Assembly: GCA_030040175.1 (NCBI GenBank)
Contig: JASHUF010000031.1
Location: forward strand, 1-10,323
DNA from: Acidobacteriaceae bacterium
Lineage (GTDB): Bacteria > Acidobacteriota > Terriglobia > Terriglobales > Acidobacteriaceae
DNA length: 10,323 bases
Direction of reading: 5' to 3'
Shown one piece after another: positions 1-6,231 of the stretch (positions are counted from its first letter, which is position 1; each line of letters begins with the position of its first letter). A program made the position numbers and the translations under genes. The notes under the pieces are model-generated. The model was not told the origin of the DNA and searched no databases. It was given only the letters and a program-made list of their open reading frames with translations.

Positions 1-648
1 CAGATCTTCATGAATGCGGAGAAGGATTACGATCTGCACGTGGAGCACGACTGGCACACGATGGCCGGCAATGAGCAGCATATCACCATCACCTCGAATC
101 GGTTCGACCAGGTGGGCGGGGATTCTCATCTTCAGATCACGGGCAAGCATCTGGAGCAGATCAACGGCGAAGAAGACCTCAACGTGCAGGGCAATCAGAT
201 TGTCCAGGTGGGCGGCGATCGCAGCCATGCCGTCAGCGGCAACATCAAGGAAAGCGTGGGTGGAGACTACGGCATGAACGTGAGCGGGAACCTGGTGCAA
301 CAGGTCGGCTCGAACCATTCCCTGCTCGCGGGCCAGAATCAGAATGTTCAGACGGGACAGAACTCGAACATCACCGCCGGACAAACCATTAACCTGATGG
401 GCGGAATGAGCGTAAATATCACCGGTGGATCGGAGGGGGTCAGCATCGTGGGTCCGGGCGGCTTTATCTCCATCACCGCCGAAGGCGTGGCCATCATGGG
501 CACCATGGTGATGATCAACAGCGGCGGAGCTCCCACGCCGGCCGATCCCGCCGAAACCGAGAGCCCCGATTCGCCAGCCAGTCCGACGGCGCCCACCGCG
601 CCCAAATTCCCCGGGGATACGCCGTATTCCAAGCCGTCAGGCAGTTAA
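1..648 (+). CDS. vgrG: VgrG type VI secretion spike protein, C-terminal part
   Basis: The reading frame is open from the first base (CAG ATC TTC ATG), so the gene begins upstream of the window and only the C-terminus of VgrG is visible. It opens with IFMNAEKDYDLHVEHD, the conserved VgrG segment at the base of the gp5-like needle. About 110 residues of short beta-helix repeats follow, with recurring G-D/N-x-x-x-x-V-x-G-N units (VGGDRSHAVSGN, VGGDYGMNVSGN). In known VgrG trimers this part forms the triangular spike that is tipped by PAAR and pushed into target cells. The end is a Pro/Ala/Thr/Ser-rich low-complexity tail from about residue 175, probably a flexible linker. No effector domain follows. 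The next gene, 12 nt downstream, is a PAAR protein, as expected for a vgrG-PAAR operon. The fold call is secure; cargo is unknown. Confidence 0.9.
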   Translation, partial: QIFMNAEKDYDLHVEHDWHTMAGNEQHITITSNRFDQVGGDSHLQITGKHLEQINGEEDLNVQGNQIVQVGGDRSHAVSGNIKESVGGDYGMNVSGNLVQQVGSNHSLLAGQNQNVQTGQNSNITAGQTINLMGGMSVNITGGSEGVSIVGPGGFISITAEGVAIMGTMVMINSGGAPTPADPAETESPDSPASPTAPTAPKFPGDTPYSKPSGS

Positions 649-660
649 GGAGAGCGAACC

Positions 661-1926
661 ATGGGAATGCCCGCAGCCACCATCACCAGCATGACCGCGC
701 ATGGCGGCGTCGTCATGGTGGGTTTCCCGCAGGTGCTCATCAATTTCATGCCCGCTTCGCGCATCGGCGACATGCACGTGTGCCCCATGGTGACCGGCGT
801 GGTGCCCCACGTCGGCGGGCCATTTGTTCTGGGCTCGACGACGGTGCTTGTGGGCATGATGCCGCAGTCGCGCGTCACCGACCAACTGGTCTGCGTGGGG
901 CCGCCGGATATCTGCGCCATGGGCGCGGAAACCGTGCTGGTGGGGATGGCGGGCGGAGGCGGCGCAGGCGGCGCCGTGACCGGCATCTCGGCCATGGGCG
1001 CATCCGTGCCCACGCAGCCGCCGGCCACATCCAGTTCACCGCAGCCCACAGCAGAGCTGCAGCAGGACGGCACCATCAAGACGTCGGCGCCGCCGGGTGG
1101 GGCACTGCCGCCGATTCCACTTTCCTCGCCGGGATTTCCCACGCTGCCGCCCACGGACACGCCGAGCTTTGAGAGCGTACAGCCGGTCACGGTTCCCGCC
1201 GGCACTCCGCTCTACAGCGTGATCGACGATCCCTCCAGCGCCGCCGGCAGCTACTGGAGTCCGGATGTCCCGTCAAGCGGCGCCGGCAGCTTGCTTGCGG
1301 TTGCGCAGGCGCCCGCCGGAGGATTGCAGGCGTGGATGGGCGCGGCCTCGAGCGCTGCGGGACTGCCCGGAGGCGCAACGCAGCTATGGGCTCCGCCGGG
1401 CAGTCTCGTCCCCAGCGCCATCGCGCAGGCGCCTTGGAGCGGTCCCGTGCAACAGGCGCAGCAGGCGGCGCAACAGGCCGCGCAGGGAGCGCAGCAGGCT
1501 GCCAACCAGGCGCAGCAGGCTGTTGCCCAGGCACAACAACAGGCGCAACAGGCTGCGCAGGACGCCGCACAAGGTGCACAGCAGGCGGCTCAGCAAGCGG
1601 CGCAACAGGCCCAGCAGGCTGCCGGCCAGGCACAACAGGCCGCGCAGCAAGCCGAGCAACGGGCGCAGCAGGCACAGCAGGCCGCCGCCCAGGCACAACA
1701 GCAGGCGCAACAGGCCGGAGCGCAGGCGCAACAAGCCGCCCAGCTGGCGCAACAGCGGGCCCAACAAGCGGCGCAAGAGGCGCAGCAGGCGGCACAGCAA
1801 GCCCAGCAGGCCGCCCAGAAGGCGCAACAGTCGGCCCAGCAGGCGCAGCAGTCAGCCCAACAAGCCGCGCAAACGGCCCAGCAACAAGTGCAACAGGCAT
1901 CGCAGGGCCTGCCGAAGGGGTTATGA
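661..1926 (+). CDS. PAAR-domain T6SS tip protein with long Gln/Ala-rich tail
   Basis: The ATG at 661 is preceded by AAGGAG (647-652), which overlaps the vgrG stop codon. Residues 1-95 are a PAAR domain: PAATITSMTAHGG, then MPASRIGDMHVCPMVTG and repeated G-S/A-x-T-V-L-V-G strands, with His and Cys residues suited to zinc binding. In the family this domain caps the VgrG trimer as a sharp cone. Residues about 100-260 are a Gly/Pro/Ser-rich linker with no motif I recognise. Residues 264-415 are almost only Gln and Ala, with scattered E, R, K, D, V and S, in QQAQQAA-like units that should form a very long helix or alanine coiled coil. There is no evident nuclease, lipase or other toxin domain. The stop overlaps the next start (ATGA at 1923-1926), so translation is coupled. 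PAAR identity is firm; the role of the tail is unknown. Confidence 0.88.
   Translation: MGMPAATITSMTAHGGVVMVGFPQVLINFMPASRIGDMHVCPMVTGVVPHVGGPFVLGSTTVLVGMMPQSRVTDQLVCVGPPDICAMGAETVLVGMAGGGGAGGAVTGISAMGASVPTQPPATSSSPQPTAELQQDGTIKTSAPPGGALPPIPLSSPGFPTLPPTDTPSFESVQPVTVPAGTPLYSVIDDPSSAAGSYWSPDVPSSGAGSLLAVAQAPAGGLQAWMGAASSAAGLPGGATQLWAPPGSLVPSAIAQAPWSGPVQQAQQAAQQAAQGAQQAANQAQQAVAQAQQQAQQAAQDAAQGAQQAAQQAAQQAQQAAGQAQQAAQQAEQRAQQAQQAAAQAQQQAQQAGAQAQQAAQLAQQRAQQAAQEAQQAAQQAQQAAQKAQQSAQQAQQSAQQAAQTAQQQVQQASQGLPKGL
1450..1905 (+). repeat. CAG/CAA-GCx low-complexity coding repeat
   Basis: About 456 nt consist almost entirely of CAG, CAA and GCN codons encoding residues 264-415 of the PAAR protein. The units are irregular, mostly 3-7 codons, and synonymous CAG/CAA and GCG/GCA/GCC/GCT choices vary. 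This argues for protein-level constraint on Gln/Ala rather than recent slippage of one nucleotide unit. The bias produces long open frames in other phases and on the opposite strand (Leu-rich or Ser/Arg-rich translations), which are not genes. Confidence 0.85.
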
Positions 1927-2321
1927 CTGCAATCAACTCACCACCGGCTTACCCGCAATATCTTGCTGAGCGTTTCGCCAAGACCTTTGGTGCGTTTGTT
2001 GATGCGGTACAACTCGCGGTCGGCGGTAATGTGCCCAATCCCGCGCTGGCCAACACGCCTGCCTTTCTGGCGTGGCAAACCAGGGCATTGCCGCGGCTGG
2101 TAAAGGAAAACGCATCGATTCAAAATGCGATGGCCCTGTTTTTGACAGGGGAGACGGGCACGATTCTCAAGCTGGCGGCAGAGAGCCGTGCACTGGGAAG
2201 AAAGCTGGACGGATTCGACCTGAATTTCGCCGGCGCGGAGTGTGCCCACAAACTCAATCAACTGGAGACAGCCGTTGCGGTGGCCGCATATCAGCTTTGT
2301 GCGGTTGCCGGGATTCCGTGA
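1923..2321 (+). CDS. Small helical protein translationally coupled to the PAAR gene, function unknown
   Basis: This 132-residue protein starts at the ATG at 1923, which overlaps the PAAR gene's TGA by 4 nt (ATGA), a common sign of translational coupling in a tightly co-expressed pair. The same frame is open far upstream, but that part is only a shadow of the Gln/Ala repeat. The start is MTAINSPPAYPQYLAERFAK. The sequence is predicted largely helical and has no signal peptide or transmembrane segment. It is well mixed in composition, with conserved-looking AFLAWQTRALPRLVKEN and FAGAECAHKLNQLE segments. I do not recognise a family. Its position between a PAAR gene and a DcrB-like gene fits a T6SS accessory role such as loading adaptor, chaperone or immunity protein; this is inference from context only. 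Confidence 0.75.
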   Translation: MTAINSPPAYPQYLAERFAKTFGAFVDAVQLAVGGNVPNPALANTPAFLAWQTRALPRLVKENASIQNAMALFLTGETGTILKLAAESRALGRKLDGFDLNFAGAECAHKLNQLETAVAVAAYQLCAVAGIP

Positions 2322-2385
2322 ACTGAGGGAGCGCCGACGCGGACAGGCAGCCAAAATGCCGCCGGCACCCCTCTAACCTGTTGCA

Positions 2386-2910
2386 ATGAGTATCGCCCCG
2401 GAGCTCGGAAAGGACGGTTGCGTCGCATCGCGTATGAGCGCCAACCCCGGACAATTCGCAAGCCCGTCTTCAGCTGCCCGCATCGGCCGTTGGATTATAC
2501 CGGCAATCCCTTTCGGTTGGACGTGGATTCCGGATTTCGGCATTCAGAAAAGGGAAGAGGGCGTTGTCCCGAGCAATGTTTATCTGCGCGAAGATCAGTT
2601 GCTGGCCGGGAATCAACTGGAACTTTACATCCAGGCGCAGATCGCCATCATGAAGCGAACATTTCTCGATCCGGTGATCGCCGGTCCTGCGCCGCTTACT
2701 TTTCCCGGCGCGGCTGAAGCAGCTCTGCTCATGCTCAAGCACAAATCCATGCACCAGGTCACCGTGTTTCAGGTGCAGCACTATATCCGCAGCGGCAACT
2801 GGATCGGTATCGCCACGCTCACCACGCTCGAGTCCGAACTGCTCAAGGTGCGCGCCGACTTCGATCAGTTCATGAAGCTTTTGCGCATCGAGCCGGAAGC
2901 CAGCGCCTAA
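2386..2910 (+). CDS. DcrB/DUF1795-like T6SS-associated protein
   Basis: This protein has up to 174 residues. From about residue 42 (PFGWTWIPDFGIQKREEG) it shows the pattern of the DcrB/DUF1795 (PsbP-like alpha/beta) family. That pattern is a GW..P start, VPSNVYLREDQL, an amphipathic helix (QLELYIQAQIAIMK), G-A-A-E-A-A, strands VFQVQHYIRSGNWIGIATLTT, and a final helix ending FDQFMKLLRIEP. Proteins of this kind are common next to VgrG/PAAR genes, where they are thought to act as T6SS accessory or effector-associated factors. The start is uncertain: no clear Shine-Dalgarno lies before the ATG at 2386 or the in-frame ATG at 2434, and the first ~40 residues look unlike the family. It follows the previous gene after 64 nt and is probably the last cistron. 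The family match is by eye and moderate. Confidence 0.72.
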   Translation: MSIAPELGKDGCVASRMSANPGQFASPSSAARIGRWIIPAIPFGWTWIPDFGIQKREEGVVPSNVYLREDQLLAGNQLELYIQAQIAIMKRTFLDPVIAGPAPLTFPGAAEAALLMLKHKSMHQVTVFQVQHYIRSGNWIGIATLTTLESELLKVRADFDQFMKLLRIEPEASA

Positions 2911-2911
2911 A

Positions 2912-3021
2912 GCATTTCTCCTTCTGCTGTACACCGAAGCCACCGAGGTCAAGTGCCGATTTCAACAAGAAATCGGCACTCTGGAACGGGCCGAAAACGG
3001 CTATATCCGAAGGAGAAATAC
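2912..3021. repeat. 110-bp intergenic element with inverted ends (element A)
   Basis: The ends are GCATTTCTCCTTC (2912-2924) and its near-perfect inverse GAAGGAGAAATAC (3009-3021), matching at 12 of 13 positions. It begins one base after the stop of the DcrB-like gene. Inside is a perfect 11-bp hairpin (2953-2979). No coding capacity is seen. The left end shares a block layout with the 119-bp elements next door: GCATTT, 8 different bases, GCTGTA, 2 bases, CCGAAG. A small non-autonomous palindromic element (MITE or REP/REPIN-like) or a structured 3' RNA element would both fit. Confidence 0.65.
2953..2979 (+). terminator. Strong hairpin after the T6SS genes, possible terminator
   Basis: GTGCCGATTTC and GAAATCGGCAC form a perfect 11-bp stem around a 5-nt AACAA loop, 42 nt after the last T6SS stop codon. 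There is no T-run after it, so it is not a canonical intrinsic terminator. It may instead be the core of element A, stall polymerase, or protect the mRNA 3' end. Confidence 0.4.
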
Positions 3022-3023
3022 CT

Positions 3024-3142
3024 TAACGCATTTTCTGAGTAGCTGTATCCCGAAGACGGAAGGCAGAGTCGACGCGACCAACAGGGAGCGGCGACCTTAC
3101 GAGGAAATGAAAAGGACACAGTAACTCAGAAAATGCCGTAAT
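3024..3142 (+). repeat. 119-bp palindromic-end element, copy 1 (element B)
   Basis: This 119-bp sequence recurs as its reverse complement at 3852-3970, with one mismatch (T at 3108). It has its own terminal inverted repeats: GCATTTTCTGAGTAGCTGT (3028-3046) and ACAGTAACTCAGAAAATGC (3118-3136), pairing at 17 of 19 positions. It sits 2 nt after element A. No transposase is encoded, so it would be a non-autonomous element or structured repeat. The match stops at the same point in both copies, so 119 bp is the real unit. It probably occurs elsewhere in the genome; that cannot be seen here. Confidence 0.85.
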
Positions 3143-3329
3143 CCCACGAAAGCGTAGGGATGCCCGAAATGCGCAGCTCCAGGCGGCCGCGATGGCGGGT
3201 CCGTGTCATTACATTTGTACCGTCACCACAGAGTAGCCGGGACGTGCGTGCAGTTTCGCACAAAAGTGCCATTCAAGGCGGGTTCGCCCTCGCCTATCTT
3301 GGACGATAGAGGCTATATAAAGGATCGCC

Positions 3330-3548
3330 GTGAAGCCCAGAGTCATCGCGCGGTTGTTGGACGAGTCAGACAAGCCCTACGACTTCTTTATCGGGGAGGC
3401 CTCGGAGTGCCCGCCGATTCCGAGGGTGGGCGAGCGTGTGCTCTATCGCTGCGGCATCGGCGAAGTGACCGAAGTGCTCTACGTCTATGAGGACATCCCC
3501 GTCTCCGACAGTTACAGAATCGCCGTGCGCCTGAAGCTGGTCGCGTGA
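3330..3548 (+). CDS. Small hypothetical protein, 72 aa
   Basis: The start is GTG at 3330, with AAGGA (3320-3324) 5 nt before it. The protein begins MKPRVIARLLDESDKPYDFF and continues into alternating strands (VGERVLYRCGIGEVTEVLYV, then YRIAVRLKLV), suggesting a small beta-rich cytosolic domain. It has two Cys, no signal peptide and no membrane segment. I do not recognise the family. The orderly mix of charged and hydrophobic residues and the good ribosome-binding site make it a believable gene. A TATATAAA stretch (3314-3321) just upstream could contribute a -10 element, but no matching -35 is evident. It lies alone between the two inverted 119-bp elements and upstream of a tRNA gene, so context gives no functional clue. 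It is followed by a hairpin at 3572-3594. Confidence 0.62.
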   Translation: MKPRVIARLLDESDKPYDFFIGEASECPPIPRVGERVLYRCGIGEVTEVLYVYEDIPVSDSYRIAVRLKLVA

Positions 3549-3571
3549 CCAAGCCGTCCTTCTGCAAGCAC

Positions 3572-3594
3572 CGGGAAATCCCAAAGGATTCCCG
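3572..3594 (+). terminator. Hairpin after the 72-aa gene, possible terminator
   Basis: CGGGAAATCC pairs with GGATTCCCG, with one bulged A and a CAAA loop, 23 nt after the stop codon. There is no run of T after the stem, so termination here would not be a textbook rho-independent event. Confidence 0.35.
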
Positions 3595-3685
3595 ATGAAA
3601 GTGTCAGTATTCGAAGCGGGGTTTTGCGGCCGGCCTGCAGATTGACCTTCCCGATTGCCGTCGCCGAGAGTCCGAATCTTCCGGT

Positions 3686-3715
3686 TTGCCCCCCTCGCCG
3701 GGCGCGCAGTAGAAT
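3686..3715 (+). promoter_or_regulatory. Sigma-70-type promoter for the tRNA-Pro gene
   Basis: TTGCCC (3686-3691) and TAGAAT (3710-3715) are separated by 18 nt. The -10 differs from TATAAT at one base and the -35 matches TTGACA at four of six. Expected transcription start is near 3722, about ten bases before the mature tRNA. No other plausible transcript leads into the tRNA, which supports the call. Confidence 0.6.
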
Positions 3716-3731
3716 GAAGAGGCCAACACGT

Positions 3732-3808
<77 letters not shown>

Positions 3809-3851
3809 TTTGTTTCAGTGGTTTACAAGAGAACGCGCCCAACCAGCTGGT

Positions 3852-3970
3852 ATTACGGCATTTTCTGAGTTACTGTGTCCTTTTCCTTTCCTCGTAAGGT
3901 CGCCGCTCCCTGTTGGTCGCGTCGACTCTGCCTTCCGTCTTCGGGATACAGCTACTCAGAAAATGCGTTA
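3852..3970 (-). repeat. 119-bp palindromic-end element, copy 2 (inverted)
   Basis: This is the reverse complement of the element at 3024-3142, identical at 118 of 119 positions. It lies 43 nt after the tRNA CCA end and is oriented opposite to copy 1, so the pair encloses 709 bp (3143-3851). Like copy 1 it carries imperfect terminal inverted repeats and no gene. The single difference implies recent spread or ongoing homogenisation between copies. Confidence 0.85.
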
Positions 3971-4245
3971 GCCCAGGTGTCCGAGTGCCGAAAGGTGCGT
4001 CGATATTGGGTTTCTCGCCGCGCTCCAGATCCAAGACCATTTACAAAAGCATCTACCGTCGGTTGAAGTGTTCCGCTCCTAGTCCAGGAGCCAAACGAAA
4101 TTCGCTATTCATCTGGTTGATTCTTCGCTAGATCGGTATTTTGGCGAAGCACAGGCAAGAAATCGGCGGTCCATTACGCAATTGTCAGCCCTGCGCACTG
4201 CAATTCCAAACGGGCGAGGAATTCACCGCTTGAAATTCTCGCGCT
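3971..4245. other. Non-coding stretch without recognisable genes
   Basis: I see no convincing gene, RNA or promoter in these 275 bases between element B copy 2 and the stop of the minus-strand regulator. Open frames here have no ribosome-binding site and no recognisable protein character. The only structure noted is a short hairpin, GCTCCT/AGGAGC with a 5-nt loop (4075-4091). It is too weak to call a terminator for either flank. Confidence 0.5.
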
Positions 4246-5610
4246 TCAAGGGAGCGACTCCAGTTTTAGCTGCCGTCTGACATCAAAGCGGAATCGGCCA
4301 CGGCCCGTTGAAACGATTTGGAGGAAGTCGCAACGCTCCTCGATGCGGCGTCGCAGCAGAATCAGCCTTGTTTCAAGGTTGTCCTTGAAGCCGGGCAGCT
4401 GCAAGGTCGAGTCCAGGCGGATTTCCTTATTTGTGAATTCGCTGCGGCCATCGGATAAATAGGTATACACGATCTTCCTCAGGATGCGGCCCGGCACACC
4501 CTTGACGAGGTAGGCATCGTCAATGAAGACACTGTTATCCGATTCATAGTGCTTGATCACCGAACGCGGTCCGGTCTGGTGCGCAATTCCAGGATGATCG
4601 GGACGGGGTGCGTCGGGCTCCCTGGCGGCTTCGAGCCGGATCATCGCCATGGTGGCCGCGATTTGGCGAGCAGCAACCAGTGCCAGACGCTCGTCAACCG
4701 CCGTGAATCGCCCAGTGTCTTCGCTCTGCAAACACAGCACCCCTAACAGATGATTGTGCGCGAGCAAGGGAACAGCGAGCTGGCTGCCGGCGTTCGCCAG
4801 TCCGGGCAGGGGGATCTCACGTCGAAGCGATGATTCATCGCCCAGGTTTTCGACGCCGCTGCGCACCAGGCGCGAATAGGCCATCTCCCGAGCCAAATTG
4901 GAGTTGCGGATTGGAGAACGTTGCGCGGCCGCAATGCCGATAATACCTTCGCCGATGGCCACTTCTGAGCCGACGCCCGAAGCCGGAAACCCCCGGCTGG
5001 CGATCGTGTAGAGGCGTCTTTCTTCCTCGTCTGGAACCAGAAGGAAGCTATGGTTATACCTGAAGAGAGAGGACAGTTGCTCAAGCGAAGCGTTCAGAAG
5101 GGCGTCAAGATCGCGGCAGGCGGTCAGACGTTCCGTAAGCGCATCCAGACCTTGCAAATGATCGGCCAAGGGCGGTTGAGTGCCTACTGGAAAGTTACCC
5201 GCCACGGGCCGGCAGCTGAGAACCTGAAAAATGTCGGCACCGCTCAATGAAAAGATCTGGGACATTCCGATCTGCGAGGCAACTGCGTCGAGATTGATGC
5301 GCAGGCGCTCAAAAATGGGGCCTTCTGTCAAAGTGGTTTCGTAGATCAGGTCGAGTTGAAACTGCCTGAATGTTGCAGGTTCAACCACGAGTACCTGGGC
5401 CTTTGGGTTTTCGAGCAGGTTCTTTCTGGACTTGTTGAAGAATTGGAACGATAGCGCGACGTGATTTGAATCCACTCGATGAACGATGGACAAATAGGTG
5501 ATGTTCGGCATTCCACTGGCCGAGCAGGTGCAGAAGGGGCTGGGGATGACGCCTTCAAAACATGTCTCTATGTTTTCGAGGGAAACGGGCAACGTTGGCG
5601 GCGCAGTCAC
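4246..5610 (-). CDS. Putative one-component regulator: split-barrel (PNPOx-like) + GAF + winged-helix-like C-terminus
   Basis: This 454-residue protein starts at GTG 5610, overlapping the upstream gene's stop as GTGA. The frame runs open to 5967, but that extension only shadows the neighbour. Residues 1-150 resemble a pyridoxamine 5'-phosphate oxidase-like FMN-binding split barrel (SPFCTCSASGMPNITYLSIV, then KNLLENPKAQVLVVEP). Residues about 165-320 are a GAF domain (LDALTERLTACRDLDALL, then SQLAVPLLAHNHLLGVLCLQ), a ligand or redox sensor fold. A linker follows, then residues about 345-454 with the outline of an OmpR-like winged helix: FIDDAYLVKGVPGRILRKIV, a recognition-helix-like DNLETRLILLRRRIEE and a GRGRFRFDV wing. 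There is no kinase or receiver domain and no membrane segment. I infer a cytosolic ligand-sensing transcription factor. The GAF call is strong, PNPOx good, winged helix moderate. Confidence 0.8.
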   Translation of the reverse strand: MTAPPTLPVSLENIETCFEGVIPSPFCTCSASGMPNITYLSIVHRVDSNHVALSFQFFNKSRKNLLENPKAQVLVVEPATFRQFQLDLIYETTLTEGPIFERLRINLDAVASQIGMSQIFSLSGADIFQVLSCRPVAGNFPVGTQPPLADHLQGLDALTERLTACRDLDALLNASLEQLSSLFRYNHSFLLVPDEEERRLYTIASRGFPASGVGSEVAIGEGIIGIAAAQRSPIRNSNLAREMAYSRLVRSGVENLGDESSLRREIPLPGLANAGSQLAVPLLAHNHLLGVLCLQSEDTGRFTAVDERLALVAARQIAATMAMIRLEAAREPDAPRPDHPGIAHQTGPRSVIKHYESDNSVFIDDAYLVKGVPGRILRKIVYTYLSDGRSEFTNKEIRLDSTLQLPGFKDNLETRLILLRRRIEERCDFLQIVSTGRGRFRFDVRRQLKLESLP

Positions 5611-6089
5611 AATGCGCTCCCAGCTCCCGGCCCCGGCGTCTGTTCGAATGCTTGTTGCACAGCGAACCGGATCCTGACGGGATCGAGAGCCAAGATCCTG
5701 AAGCCGATCTCCAGCGGGATGCCATGCTGCTTCGCCTGTTCCGTCAATACATTCTTCTGGCGCTCGAACGACTCCCAATCTTGCGGAGTGAGATCGCCGG
5801 ACTCGAGAAACCGCCCCTTCAGCTGCACAGTCTTGTAATTCACGGTCTGGTGGAATGTAACCGCGATTTCTTCGTGATCGCGGAGGTTCTCCAGCGTTTT
5901 CGCTCCGGCGGAAAGCGAAATGCACAAATCGATGGTACGGCGATCTGGCAGGATCGAGGGCCCCCAACCGCGCGTGATCTCGGGAGTCAGTTGGGCGTCG
6001 CGCGTGCCCACAAGGATGGTGCCCGTGTCCGCAATGATGTGGGCTCTGATTCTGTCGCTGATTTCAAGGAATGGGGAAGACCCAGCCAC
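5607..6089 (-). CDS. Pyridoxamine 5'-phosphate oxidase-like flavin split-barrel protein
   Basis: This 160-residue protein has the layout of the PNPOx-like split-barrel family. Early come IIADTGTILVGTRDAQLTPEITRGWG and DLCISLSAGAKTLENLRDHEEIAVTF, the outline of an FMN-binding barrel. Later come a charged helix and ALDPVRIRFA. Such proteins bind FMN, F420 or haem and act as small oxidoreductases or sensors; the substrate cannot be told. I start it at GTG 6089 because a perfect AGGAGG (6095-6100 on this strand) lies 5 nt before it. An in-frame GTG at 6143 would add 18 residues but has no such site and would run into the phased repeats. The stop overlaps the next start (GTGA), so this protein and the split-barrel/GAF regulator are made together, possibly as partners. 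Confidence 0.8.
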   Translation of the reverse strand: MAGSSPFLEISDRIRAHIIADTGTILVGTRDAQLTPEITRGWGPSILPDRRTIDLCISLSAGAKTLENLRDHEEIAVTFHQTVNYKTVQLKGRFLESGDLTPQDWESFERQKNVLTEQAKQHGIPLEIGFRILALDPVRIRFAVQQAFEQTPGPGAGSAL

Positions 6090-6144
6090 CTGGACCTCCT
6101 GGCGAATAATCCCAAAGCCGATGGTAGCACCGAGGATAGGCACC

Positions 6145-6185
6145 GTAGGAAAGATTTAAGAACACCTTAGGAAGTATTTAGGAAC
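6145..6185 (+). promoter_or_regulatory. Four heptamer direct repeats at exact 11-bp steps, candidate operator
   Basis: GTAGGAA (6145), TTAAGAA (6156), TTAGGAA (6167) and TTAGGAA (6178) begin exactly 11 bp apart. On the minus strand they read TTCCTAA-n4. Direct repeats of one helical turn are the usual binding pattern of OmpR/PhoB-type winged-helix regulators. The array lies between the divergent split-barrel operon and the cupin gene. A weak -10-like TACTTT (6205-6210) lies 19 nt past the last repeat, where an activator could replace the -35. No experiment supports this; the pattern itself is clear. Confidence 0.6.
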
Positions 6186-6231
6186 GCGCATTTCTGGCTT
6201 GGGCTACTTTGGGTACAGGAGAAAACAAATC

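Noticed and set aside
1450..1905. Tandem repeat that might be a CRISPR or satellite
   Set aside because: Units are irregular codon-level repeats inside one gene, with no uniform repeat-spacer pattern.
1332..1922. Upstream extension of the 132-aa protein
   Set aside because: The extension is a frame-shifted reading of the Gln/Ala repeat (Gly/Ala/Thr/Arg-rich); the ATG at 1923 coupled to the PAAR stop is far better.
1187..1936. Long minus-strand and alternate-phase frames rich in Leu, Pro or Ser/Arg across the PAAR gene
   Set aside because: They arise from the CAG/GCN codon repeat of the Gln/Ala tail; extreme composition and no start signals.
3875..4131. Open frames across element B copy 2 and the following non-coding stretch
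   Set aside because: They run through the repeat element, lack ribosome-binding sites and show no protein-like composition.
5611..5967. N-terminal extension of the split-barrel/GAF regulator to 5967
   Set aside because: The added 119 residues are Arg-rich and antisense-phase shadow of the upstream split-barrel gene; the GTGA overlap at 5607-5610 gives the natural start.
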